From positions 1-33,245 of the forward strand of contig CAYZVJ010000029.1 of assembly GCA_964481765.1 (NCBI GenBank): a DNA stretch of 33,245 nucleotides, written 5' to 3'. The position numbers and the translations under genes are program-made. This DNA is from G020353115 sp964481765 (GTDB lineage: Bacteria > Bacteroidota > Bacteroidia > Bacteroidales > VadinHA17). Below the pieces are notes generated by a model. It saw only the letters and a list, made by a program, of their open reading frames with translations, did not search any database and was not told the DNA's origin. This document shows, piece by piece, positions 26,317 to 33,245 of this stretch (within the stretch, counting starts at the first letter, position 1; each line of letters starts with the position of its first letter).

Positions 26317-26532
26317 TATTGTTACTCTCCGGAGTCGTCCCCCGAATTGTCACATAGTGATCTGCCAAAGGCATGGCTATGCCACCTTACGCGAAAATCG
26401 AAGTACGACCGGTGTCACTGCTCCATATCCGGATAACAACTTCATAGAGGTTGGATTATTGTAGAAAGATCCGGGATATTTGTTATTTATGAGTTGTGAT
26501 TTCCCGTTGTCCAAAGGACTCCTTCGGAGAAG

Positions 26533-26601
26533 AAAGATTGTAGTTGGACCGGGGATTTTTGTCTGCACGTATACTACAAATATACGACCCCGATGGGGTC
26601 G
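26533..26601 (+). repeat. dispersed structured repeat, copy B
   Basis: The head AAAGATTGTAGTTGGACCGG matches copies A and C closely. A short hairpin, CGTATA (26568-26573) with TATACG (26581-26586), replaces the large stem of the other copies. The terminal hairpin is CGACCCC (26585-26591) with GGGGTCG (26595-26601), a different sequence from A and C but perfectly paired. Confidence 0.65.
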
Positions 26602-26679
26602 AATACACCTTTGGGGTACCTGATGTCATTAAACCAGAGACAATTAGAATACAAAAAAAAACCCGCAACCAGATGGCAT

Positions 26680-26737
26680 GGAGCAAAGAGAAAAGGTGAA
26701 TATCGAACACCGAACAAGCCTGCCTGCCGCAGGCAGG
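26680..26737 (+). repeat. composite repeat block, first copy
   Basis: GGAGCAAAGAGAAAAG at 26680, then TGAATATCGAACA, leads to a palindrome with 9-bp arms, CCTGCCTGC (26719-26727) and GCAGGCAGG (26729-26737). The same block, with one 8-base unit missing and one substitution, lies at 30423-30471. In both places it follows the structured repeat at a similar distance. Confidence 0.65.
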
Positions 26738-26857
26738 GAACGCCGATTTAAGAAGTAAATCTAAAGTCATAAATCGTTAATCGATATTCATGAATCAATT
26801 AAGTTATTGTGTAAGCCACCCTTCCACCTCCTCCGGACTCAATCCCAAATGAAATTT

Positions 26858-29233
26858 CTATTCATATTTCAAAGTAGTTGCCGGGTTCTTCCGGGCAGAC
26901 CGCAATGCATGAATACTCACCGTGATCACAGTTACCACAATGATAATTAGGGCAGATATTATGTAAGGAGATACTCCCATTTCAGTTTTATATACAAATC
27001 CCTTTAACCAGGAATGCATGATAAAATAGGATACTGGAATGGCTACAATTACTGCTATTAACACAAGGCGGGTATACTCATACGATTGCAAAATGACCAT
27101 TTGAAGGACGGTTGCCCCAAATACCTTTCGAATACCAATCTCTTTTGTCCGCAGGGCTGCTGAAAAAGCAGCCAGTCCGAACAATCCCAGGATTGCAATG
27201 ATGATCGACAGCAAAGTAAAACGGAAAAACATACGGGTGAAATCTTCTTCCTTTTCAAACAGATCACGGAAAGATTCATCGAAAAAAGTATATTCAAACG
27301 GAATACCTTCGTTTATTTCCAGCCATTTTGCTTCGATGGCTTCAATTGCTTCACTGAGATTTTCGTGGCTTATTTTAATGGATAGAACACTGTTCACATC
27401 GGGTCGGTACAAGATTATCAACGGTTCAATATGATGACGGAATGAAGTGAAATGAAAATCTTTAACCACGCCAATAATTTGTGCCTGACGAATACGGCTA
27501 TACCCGATTGTTTTATTCAGACCGCTTTCCCACCCAATGGCTTTAACGAGGGCTTCATTAACAAGGATGGGAGCAGGTTCCTGGCTCATGTCTTCGCGAA
27601 AATTTTCACCTTCCACGATCTCCATGTGCATCAGGGGGATGTAATTTTCATTCACCGAAACGGTGCTGACAATCCAGTCCTCGTCCTCCATGGCTCCTTC
27701 AGGCAGGATACCGGTCCTTCCATATCCCCATCCGGGCATCGATCCTGAAGTGGCGAACAGTTCTATGCCCGGAATATCCTCAAAGCCTGCTTTTAATGCT
27801 TCATAACTGTTGCGTACTTCAGGGGTCATCCGAATCGTGATGATTTGCTCATCATTGAATCCTTTATCCTTGTTGAGTGAATATTGCAACTGTTTGGTGA
27901 CGATAATTGTGCATGCAATCATTACAAACGTTACGATAAATTGAAGGGTAACCAGGGCTCTTCGTAACAACCATCCTTTTTTCCCCGAAACCAACTCCCC
28001 TTTCAATACCACATGAGGACGAAAAGCACTCAATATTACTGCAGGATAAGCACCGGAAAACAATCCCAAAATGATGATCAGCAGAATAAGCAAAAGGAAA
28101 GACAAGGGGTAACTGAACATATAGGCAAAAACCGATCTGTCGATGATCGGGAAAAACCGGTTAATAACTTCTGTAATAACCAGGGCAATTACCACTGAGA
28201 GAAAAACCTGCAGGGTTGCTTCAGAAAGATGCTGAATGATCAGTTGCTTTTTATTTGAACCCACAACTTTTCGAATACCTACCTCCCTGGCCCTGCGGGA
28301 AGAGTAAGCAATTGTGAGATTCAGGTAATTGAAGCTGGCAATTAAAAGAATGATAACAGCAATAAGGGAAAGCGTTCGGACATACCCGATATTGCCTTTA
28401 TTCTGATTGAACCGGTCAAACAGGACGTCTTTGGAATAGAGATGAACTTCAGTTAAGGGTTGAAGCGTAGCCTTCCAGACATCCCGAACATCATTCCGGC
28501 GCATCAAAGAATCCATCTCAACAATGATCTGGTTTGCATTCTCAGGATGACTTAACAGGGCATATTCAACCATGGAAATGTTGTCCCAGGCATTCAGGTA
28601 CTGGATGAAATTCGTATCAGACGGAGACGGATTGATGGAAACGACAATATCGAATTTAATATGACCGGGTCTTGTTTCGTCTTTCAGAATCCCTGTCACT
28701 TCAAGATTGTCAGTCCCGCCTGCCGAAAACATTTTACCCATTGCTTCCTCTTCTCCAAATATTTTTTTTGCCATGGTTTCCGTCAATACGGCAGTATTCG
28801 GTTTTTCAAGACACGCATTTCTGTCTCCTTCCTTCAGTTCAAAATCGAAAAGATCAAAAAAACCGGGTTCGGTATAGATCATATCTTCAGAATAGAGGAT
28901 ATTCTCTTCGTACCGGACAAGTGCCCTGCCCTGCATTGCAATCCGTACAACTTCTTCAACACCAGGGATCTCCCTTTTCATATTGGGTGCCAGGGCAGGT
29001 ATCGTGATTCCAACATAATTGTTGCTTATCCCCAGGGCTTCATCGATGGAGAGGATCTTGAAAATCTGATCGCTCCGCTGATGAAACCGGTCATAACTCA
29101 GTTCATGATGGACATAAAGAAAAATCAGGAAACTGCTTACTATACCAACAGTTAATCCAAGAAAATTTAACAGGGAGGTGGTTCTGTTCCTGATATAGGA
29201 ACGCAGGGCAATGATGAAAAAATTTCGGATCAT
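26858..29233 (-). CDS. MacB/FtsX-type ABC transporter permease (copy 3)
   Basis: This 791-residue protein is the third member of the permease family in the window. It has the same layout: a helix at about 18-42, a periplasmic domain with a conserved GxxDNLEVTGILKD segment, three helices carrying GIRKVVGSNKKQLI, a middle helix after LLRRALVTLQF, a second periplasmic domain with GVVKDFHFTS and PFEYTFFDESFRDLF, and final helices with GIRKVFGAT. The tail is NPATTLKYE. Its ATPase partner is not encoded nearby. It lies 102 bases downstream of the exported protein gene at 29336-30013 on the same strand, so the two could share a transcript. That would make the exported protein a candidate accessory or substrate; this is inference. 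Confidence 0.93.
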   Translation of the reverse strand: MIRNFFIIALRSYIRNRTTSLLNFLGLTVGIVSSFLIFLYVHHELSYDRFHQRSDQIFKILSIDEALGISNNYVGITIPALAPNMKREIPGVEEVVRIAMQGRALVRYEENILYSEDMIYTEPGFFDLFDFELKEGDRNACLEKPNTAVLTETMAKKIFGEEEAMGKMFSAGGTDNLEVTGILKDETRPGHIKFDIVVSINPSPSDTNFIQYLNAWDNISMVEYALLSHPENANQIIVEMDSLMRRNDVRDVWKATLQPLTEVHLYSKDVLFDRFNQNKGNIGYVRTLSLIAVIILLIASFNYLNLTIAYSSRRAREVGIRKVVGSNKKQLIIQHLSEATLQVFLSVVIALVITEVINRFFPIIDRSVFAYMFSYPLSFLLLILLIIILGLFSGAYPAVILSAFRPHVVLKGELVSGKKGWLLRRALVTLQFIVTFVMIACTIIVTKQLQYSLNKDKGFNDEQIITIRMTPEVRNSYEALKAGFEDIPGIELFATSGSMPGWGYGRTGILPEGAMEDEDWIVSTVSVNENYIPLMHMEIVEGENFREDMSQEPAPILVNEALVKAIGWESGLNKTIGYSRIRQAQIIGVVKDFHFTSFRHHIEPLIILYRPDVNSVLSIKISHENLSEAIEAIEAKWLEINEGIPFEYTFFDESFRDLFEKEEDFTRMFFRFTLLSIIIAILGLFGLAAFSAALRTKEIGIRKVFGATVLQMVILQSYEYTRLVLIAVIVAIPVSYFIMHSWLKGFVYKTEMGVSPYIISALIIIVVTVITVSIHALRSARKNPATTLKYE

Positions 29234-29335
29234 GATAAAAGAAATAATCGGTTAATGAAAAATAAACAATACGGTTATTTACCCTGATGACCGAACACCC
29301 AGGTATTGAAAAAACAATCCCTCTTCCGGGAGATT

Positions 29336-30013
29336 TTAATTGGTGGTGTTAATAAAATCAACCAGGTCAATTAAATCATTATTCTTGTACAGTGAAATTT
29401 TCTCCTCCTTTATATAGCGGGAAATTTCTTCCTTGTGCGATGGGATTAATTCCAGGATGAACTTCTTTTTTCGCTTCAGTTTTACCGGCAACTCTCCATT
29501 TATTGAGAGAAAGTAGGTGTCGGACTCCTTTCTTAGTTCTGCTTCAGTTGCCGGTTCATAGGCTCCTGCTCCAACAGAAGGTATGTAAGTTGCTCTGTGT
29601 TTTAAAAGTAAAAGACACTCATCACCAGCAATCCATTTGAAGAACCCGGATGCCTCTTCTGCCAGATTGGATGATTCAAAGTATACATATTCTGATTTCC
29701 CAAGGAAAAAGTGTGACATTTTCTCCGGATTCTTAAGTACATAGATTCCCTGATCGGTTTCAAATTCAAGTTCATCATCATACACGTTGAGGCGAAGATT
29801 TAATTCCACGATTTCGTTATTCTCCAGCTCAATTGCTCCTCTTTCAAATTCATCATCCAGGTAAGGAGATCCTTTTAAATCCGCGTACCTGAAAGAGGTA
29901 CTTCTTCCATATTGTGAAGCAAATTCTTCTAACTTCTCCACTGAAGTCTCCTGGGCCAGAACGGAAGAAATCATAAAAACACCCAGGATTATCAGAAAAC
30001 TCATGCATCTCAT
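29336..30013 (-). CDS. exported protein of unknown function, paralogue of the gene at 259-984
   Basis: This 225-residue protein has a signal peptide ending near residue 20 (SVLAQ). It is probably periplasmic or secreted. It aligns by eye with the protein at 259-984: YADLKGSPYLDDEFERGAI against YEGVKGTPLLYDDWMEGNL, then the NLRLNVYDDEL strand, DEC near the middle and a lysine-rich TYFLSINGELPVKLKRKKKF segment before a helical tail. Identity looks low, so divergence is old. The chosen ATG at 30013 gives MRCMSF; an ATG three codons later (30004) is also possible. A -7-like box lies at 30070-30077. It precedes permease copy 3. I do not recognise a domain; function unknown. Confidence 0.78.
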   Translation of the reverse strand: MRCMSFLIILGVFMISSVLAQETSVEKLEEFASQYGRSTSFRYADLKGSPYLDDEFERGAIELENNEIVELNLRLNVYDDELEFETDQGIYVLKNPEKMSHFFLGKSEYVYFESSNLAEEASGFFKWIAGDECLLLLKHRATYIPSVGAGAYEPATEAELRKESDTYFLSINGELPVKLKRKKKFILELIPSHKEEISRYIKEEKISLYKNNDLIDLVDFINTTN

Positions 30014-30069
30014 TTCTCTATCTGTTTAAATAATTTTTTTCTGAATCCATTAGTCAATTTTCATGCCGC

Positions 30070-30077
30070 CAAATATA
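30070..30077 (-). promoter_or_regulatory. possible -7 box for the exported protein at 29336-30013
   Basis: The minus strand reads TATATTTG, a full match to TAnnTTTG, about 57 bases before the ATG. A TTG at the proper distance is missing, so confidence is low. Confidence 0.25.
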
Positions 30078-30199
30078 TGTTATTAAAAAATAAAACTTTA
30101 TGATTTTTGAGGGTAATTACAATTTGTCTAAAATAGGACACAGAGTGCACGGAAACGGACGGTATAGTCCCTATTCTTTAACGGCTGAAGAATACCGGT

Positions 30200-30366
30200 C
30201 CATGAATTGTTTTACCGGTGAAGAGAGGTTGTAGTTGGACCGGGATTTTCATTGGTCACGTTTACCCCGGGCCCGCCCTGTGAAATAGTGGCAAAGCCAC
30301 TAATGCAAAGCATTATTTCAAAGGGCAAGCCCTGGGCTATTCATTATTAAATCCCATCCGGGATTT
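30200..30366 (+). repeat. dispersed structured repeat, copy C, with branched stem
   Basis: The head (GTTGTAGTTGGACCGGG, 30229-30245) is preceded by CCGGTCCATG, as in copy A. The large stem has CCCCGGGC (30265-30272) with GCCCTGGG (30329-30336, one mismatch), GCCCT (30275-30279) with AGGGC (30322-30326) and GAAATA (30282-30287) with TATTTC (30314-30319). These enclose two side hairpins: GTGGC-AAA-GCCAC (30288-30300) and ATGC-AAA-GCAT (30303-30313). The linker GCTATTCATTATT then leads to a terminal hairpin AAATCCC (30349-30355) with GGGATTT (30360-30366). Confidence 0.7.
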
Positions 30367-30422
30367 ATTTTATCTTAATATGGAGACAATCCAGGTATAA
30401 AAAAAGCCCAAAAGATGAGCAA

Positions 30423-30471
30423 GGAGCAAAGAGAAAAGATGAATATCGAACAAGCCTGCCTGCCGCAGGCA
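30423..30471 (+). repeat. composite repeat block, second copy
   Basis: GGAGCAAAGAGAAAAG at 30423 and TGAATATCGAACA match the block at 26680 with one substitution. One 8-base unit is missing before the palindrome, which keeps seven base pairs: TGCCTGC (30457-30463) with GCAGGCA (30465-30471). Confidence 0.65.
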
Positions 30472-30608
30472 TGCCTATGGCAAAATAATAACCAAGTTTC
30501 AAATCTCAAGTTCCAACCCATTTTAGATTTGAATTTTGCTAATTGGAATTTATTGGTTATTTGAGAATTGTAATTTGGGATTTTTGTATCCTTGATTCAA
30601 ACTTCTTA

Positions 30609-30677
30609 GACTGCGGACTGCCGACTGCGGACTTTTCCCGTAACCCGTATCTCACTACTCCCCACTCCCCACTCACC
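30609..30677 (+). repeat. two short heptamer arrays
   Basis: GACTGCG, GACTGCC and GACTGCG stand head to tail at 30609-30629, followed by GACTTTT. A second array, ACTCCCC twice and ACTCACC, lies at 30657-30677 and ends three bases before the stop codon of the lipoprotein gene. Too short and irregular for CRISPR. Confidence 0.55.
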
Positions 30678-30679
30678 TC

Positions 30680-31855
30680 TCAACTCTTCCCCTTTCTCCT
30701 CCTCACCACAAACCCGGTAATGACAAAAAGAACGAAAATGCCGGTGACAATCCACGCCCAGTAATTGCTTACCTTCGATTCGACCCACATCTCATATGTT
30801 TTCAGGAAGAAGTAATCACCTTGGACAGTCCATAAAATACCGCCACCTCCGTTCGATTCCGGATTGGTATCCGCATACCCGTTCGATGCGATGATCCTCC
30901 CGGGCATCCGGATCTCCATATCATAGGTTTGTGCCGAAAAGAAAGGATCGGTAACTGTTTCCAAAACCGACATGGCACTGTCAATCTCGGTGTTGAATGA
31001 TTCATAGAATTCCTTTCCAAGAACAACAGTCACTAAACGTTCAATGTCATCTTCTATCTCCAGGGATTCCTCATGTTCTATTTCTTCTAATGCCTGCTGG
31101 ACTTCTTCGTCTTCACCCTCTTCTGGCGTTGAGTTGGCAACGTCATTTCCATCTTCATCACTATGTTCAGACTCATATAGGAGAGTCACAAATTCTGATT
31201 CTTTTGCACTCATTTCCTCTTTATCGATCATCAGATCGGGATGATTTCCAAACAGTTCATAAAAGATTTCAATGTATTGCCTGACTATTCCGGTCCACAT
31301 CCATACCTCCGATTTCGTCTCAACGGTATCGGCTAAAGCTCTATACCGGAGAGAATCACTTCCATTTTTCAGATCGGCTTTGACATTATCGGGCAGGTAG
31401 AAAAATGCTAATTCTTCTTCTGAAAGGAAGTCCGAGGGCGGACAATCAATCGTCAACACCTTATCAACCGTTTCGTTGTAGCGGAATACGGTAGTGAACC
31501 ATTTAAAGCTTTTGGAGAAATCTGCCTTTCTTTTCAAACTTCGGTTACTTCCCGTATCGTTATTGTATTCCTCGTTGATCCCATCCACACTGGCAAAATA
31601 TTTCTTTGCCGTGAGGACCCATATGGTATCGTTGTTCTCGTTCAGTTCCTTCGTATATTCAATGGTCCAGGTGCTGTCAATGGGCACCCTGAAGTTTTTG
31701 GATTCAAACTCGCGTTCCGTGTCGTTTTTCACAATAACTTTCCTGGTAACCGATCCGTCTTCATGAACCGTGTTGATTACATGGGTTTCGTAATCGCACG
31801 AGAAGAGCATGACCATGGATAACAAAGTGATTGTTATTTTAATTTTCCGTTTCAT
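30680..31855 (-). CDS. lipoprotein with C-terminal membrane helix, in the ECF sigma operon
   Basis: This 391-residue protein has lipobox LFSC with Cys20 at the N-terminus and a membrane helix at about residues 365-385 followed by RRRKGK, so both ends would be fixed to the membrane, probably the inner one. The mature part starts with VINTVHEDGSVTRKVIVKND, a strand pattern common in small Bacteroidota lipoproteins. Its middle (about 229-271) is very acidic, with long runs of Glu and Asp that may be disordered or bind cations. I do not recognise a named family. It lies 24 bases after the anti-sigma gene in the same direction, so it is probably the third gene of the operon and may act as a sensor or a target of the sigma factor. 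Confidence 0.78.
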   Translation of the reverse strand: MKRKIKITITLLSMVMLFSCDYETHVINTVHEDGSVTRKVIVKNDTEREFESKNFRVPIDSTWTIEYTKELNENNDTIWVLTAKKYFASVDGINEEYNNDTGSNRSLKRKADFSKSFKWFTTVFRYNETVDKVLTIDCPPSDFLSEEELAFFYLPDNVKADLKNGSDSLRYRALADTVETKSEVWMWTGIVRQYIEIFYELFGNHPDLMIDKEEMSAKESEFVTLLYESEHSDEDGNDVANSTPEEGEDEEVQQALEEIEHEESLEIEDDIERLVTVVLGKEFYESFNTEIDSAMSVLETVTDPFFSAQTYDMEIRMPGRIIASNGYADTNPESNGGGGILWTVQGDYFFLKTYEMWVESKVSNYWAWIVTGIFVLFVITGFVVRRRKGKS

Positions 31856-31879
31856 GATTTCTAAGTTTTATGGTTTACT

Positions 31880-32428
31880 CTAAAGATCTAACTCGTTATC
31901 ATCATTTTCTTTTTTAAGGTTCTGCCTGATCTTTTTTTGTATATAGGATTCAATACCCCTGTTTTCTTTCATTTCATCGTAATCCTTCTTCAATTCAAGG
32001 TATGAATTCAACAGTTCTTCCAGATCGGATCTTGATACGGTGATGCTGTCATCTGCCATCTGATCTTTTGCAACAACGTTCAGAAAGACCTTCTGCATGA
32101 TTCCCAGGTCCGGTTCCTGGGTTTGCAGGGTGTTGACGGTCCTGACCAGTTGTTTTTCAAGCGAATTGATCCGGTCAGTGATGACTACCTGCTGGATGAT
32201 AAAGATCCCGATAAAGAGGGTAGCAGCCAGAGCCATTGCACCACGGATCCAAACAACATCTGCCCAGCCAAACAGGAAATGGCTCAGCTTTTCAGGAACG
32301 GTCGTCCGTTTTTCTGCTGCCCGGATCTTTTGCATAATCTCATCAATCAGCTCTTCCCTGTCGGATAAAGCCGGTTTATTGCCCTTCAGTTTCTCAATCA
32401 GGTTGGAATAGTGAACGTCTTTATTCAT
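31880..32428 (-). CDS. membrane-bound anti-sigma factor (predicted)
   Basis: This 182-residue protein has about 60 N-terminal cytoplasmic residues with helices (LSDREELIDEIMQKIRAAE), one membrane helix at about 61-82 and a C-terminal part predicted to be a coiled coil (INSLEKQLVRTVNTLQ, then LEELLNSYLELKKDYDEMKE). It begins two bases after the stop of the ECF sigma gene. This position and topology are those of an anti-sigma factor that holds the sigma factor at the membrane until a signal is received. The H-x3-C-x2-C zinc motif of the ZAS class is absent, so it would be a non-zinc type. The identification rests on context more than on sequence. Confidence 0.72.
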   Translation of the reverse strand: MNKDVHYSNLIEKLKGNKPALSDREELIDEIMQKIRAAEKRTTVPEKLSHFLFGWADVVWIRGAMALAATLFIGIFIIQQVVITDRINSLEKQLVRTVNTLQTQEPDLGIMQKVFLNVVAKDQMADDSITVSRSDLEELLNSYLELKKDYDEMKENRGIESYIQKKIRQNLKKENDDNELDL

Positions 32429-32430
32429 GT

Positions 32431-32976
32431 TCAGATGTATTTTTCAATCAGTTTGCCAATTTTTTGCCGGGCGTGAAACAGGTTGCTTTTAATGGATTCC
32501 CTGGTCATCCCGGTTATTTCTGCGATATCCTCACGGGACAGTCCCTCAAGTTCACTAAGCACGAATACGATCTTTTGTTTTTTGCTCAACTTGTTTGTTA
32601 ACCGCCGTATCATTTTCCCGGTCTCTTTATTATCAAGTATTGTGTCAGCATTACTATCACTGAATACACCCGGAATGTTCCAGTTATTGTTATCCGGATA
32701 GACCAGCGGGTTTCTTTTTTTCTTTCGAAGCGCATCATAACATCGGTTTACAATGATCCGGTAGAGCCAGTTGCTGAAATTGTTCCGGGGATTAAACCCC
32801 TCGATTTTGTTCCAGACAGCGATGAATGATTCCTGAACAATATCTTTCGATTCATCTTCATCATTCATGATCCTGAAAGCGACCGAGAATGCAAAGTCAG
32901 CGTAATTATCGACGAGCATTCTGAACGCGGCCTGGTCCCGGGTAATGCAGGCCTGGATGATGTCGGTTGTTTCCAA
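32431..32976 (-). CDS. ECF-family RNA polymerase sigma factor
   Basis: This 181-residue protein is a sigma-70 factor of the extracytoplasmic function type. Region 2 (about 10-85) has KDIVQESFIAVWNKI and a NFSNWLYRIIVNRCYDALRKKKR helix; region 4 (about 125-178) has SKKQKIVFVLSELEGLSREDIAEITGMTRESIKSNLFHARQKI, the helix-turn-helix that reads the -35 element. It directs polymerase to stress or envelope genes, probably including its own operon. The frame begins with TTG at 32976; no in-frame ATG occurs before about residue 20, which would cut into region 2, and an in-frame stop lies six codons upstream, so TTG is the best start. The anti-sigma gene follows after two bases. Confidence 0.92.
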   Translation of the reverse strand: METTDIIQACITRDQAAFRMLVDNYADFAFSVAFRIMNDEDESKDIVQESFIAVWNKIEGFNPRNNFSNWLYRIIVNRCYDALRKKKRNPLVYPDNNNWNIPGVFSDSNADTILDNKETGKMIRRLTNKLSKKQKIVFVLSELEGLSREDIAEITGMTRESIKSNLFHARQKIGKLIEKYI

Positions 32977-33144
32977 AATAGATCGCTTCGGTTACTTATA
33001 ATACGTTTATTGTAAGGCAAGGTAAAAAAGATATTGGTATTTTTTTAGGAAAAAGGCTCAGGCGCCTGCCTTCGTACTTGTTATCTGTCTAAGAACATAT
33101 AACATAACTCACCCGGGTTGCGTATAATGAAGTAAACGAGGAAG

Positions 33145-33152
33145 AAAGGAGG
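33145..33152 (+). promoter_or_regulatory. strong ribosome-binding site for the gene at 33159
   Basis: AAAGGAGG lies six bases before the ATG. As with the gene at 22278, this is unusually strong for the phylum. Confidence 0.55.
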
Positions 33153-33158
33153 CCCACA

Positions 33159-33245
33159 ATGAAAAATACAGTTAAAATTCTAATTATCTGTTTCGTTTTA
33201 AGTCTTGGCAATATCTCATTTGCACAGAAACCTGAGGACGAAAAA
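33159..33245 (+). CDS. exported protein, 5' end only (cut by the window edge)
   Basis: The 29 codons visible encode a clear signal peptide: a lysine near the start, a hydrophobic core and ISFAQ at the cleavage site near residue 23, then a charged mature start (KPEDEK). The ATG at 33159 has a strong ribosome-binding site. It is divergent from the ECF sigma operon, 182 bases apart, so it could be a target of that sigma factor. Nothing about the mature protein can be said. Confidence 0.75.
   Translation, partial: MKNTVKILIICFVLSLGNISFAQKPEDEK

Larger units (their letters stand above)
26098..26857. other. 760-base repeat-rich intergenic region
   Basis: No gene is seen. It contains a perfect 12-bp hairpin (26286-26316), repeat copy B (26533-26601) and a composite block ending in a CCTGCC palindrome (26680-26737). 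The whole stretch from about 26280 looks like an island of dispersed elements between two convergent genes. Confidence 0.6.
30014..30679. other. 666-base repeat-rich intergenic region
   Basis: No gene is seen. In order it holds a -7-like box, repeat copy C (30200-30366), the second composite block (30423-30471), an A/T-rich phrase-like stretch (30485-30600), a GACTGC heptamer array (30609-30636) and an ACTCCCC array (30657-30677) that touches the 3' end of the lipoprotein gene. Confidence 0.6.

Noticed and set aside
30609..30677. Tandem heptamers considered as a CRISPR or tRNA-like array
   Set aside because: Units are seven bases with no spacers and no cas genes lie nearby.

Overview
The window reads as chromosomal DNA of a member of the Bacteroidota, most likely a free-living or environmental Bacteroidales/Marinilabiliales-like bacterium. 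The evidence is: -7 promoter boxes of the TAnnTTTG type with TTG at about -33; AT-rich spacers with few Shine-Dalgarno sites; many exported proteins and lipoproteins; very large MacB/FtsX-type permeases ending in NPxxxLRYE-like tails; an NtrC-type regulator paired with an NtrY-like kinase; an ECF sigma/anti-sigma pair; a GIN-domain (DUF2807) protein; and dispersed intergenic palindromes. No rRNA, tRNA, CRISPR array, insertion sequence or phage gene was seen. The genus assignment is inference.

Layout. 1-4135: an unknown exported protein (259-984), a convergent Asp-box (BNR) beta-propeller protein (1089-3431) and a small exported protein (3638-4135). 4277-9115: two two-component systems facing each other tail to tail, an OmpR-type pair on + and an NtrY/NtrC-type pair on -. 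9274-14662: two paralogous MacB/FtsX permeases on +; the first is divergent from the NtrC-type regulator and has a near-consensus sigma-54 element in front of it. 14726-19767: a TPR-containing DUF6340-like protein, the 3' remnant of a DUF5009-type membrane acyltransferase gene, a DUF2807 protein and an amidohydrolase lipoprotein. 19984-22052: a small lipoprotein, a two-helix membrane protein and a TonB-C protein. 22278-26097: an exported nucleoside hydrolase fused to an FmdE-like domain, an M28 metallopeptidase and a lipocalin-like lipoprotein. 26858-30013: a third FtsX permease and a distant paralogue of the first gene. 30680-32976: an ECF sigma, anti-sigma and membrane-lipoprotein operon. 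33159-end: the signal peptide of a further exported protein, cut by the window edge.

How it fits together. The region is mostly cell-envelope sensing and export. Both two-component systems, the ECF pair and the three permeases are envelope functions; none of the permeases has an ATPase gene in the window. The NtrC-type pair is the best candidate regulator of the adjacent permease.

The most unusual material is (a) three dispersed repeat copies (about 16459-16591, 26533-26601 and 30200-30366) whose terminal hairpins differ in sequence but keep perfect pairing, the mark of a selected structure; (b) the nucleoside hydrolase-FmdE fusion, which lacks the second FmdE cysteine; and (c) several palindromes and short duplications in regulatory positions. 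No complete new defence or metabolic system can be claimed from the sequence alone.
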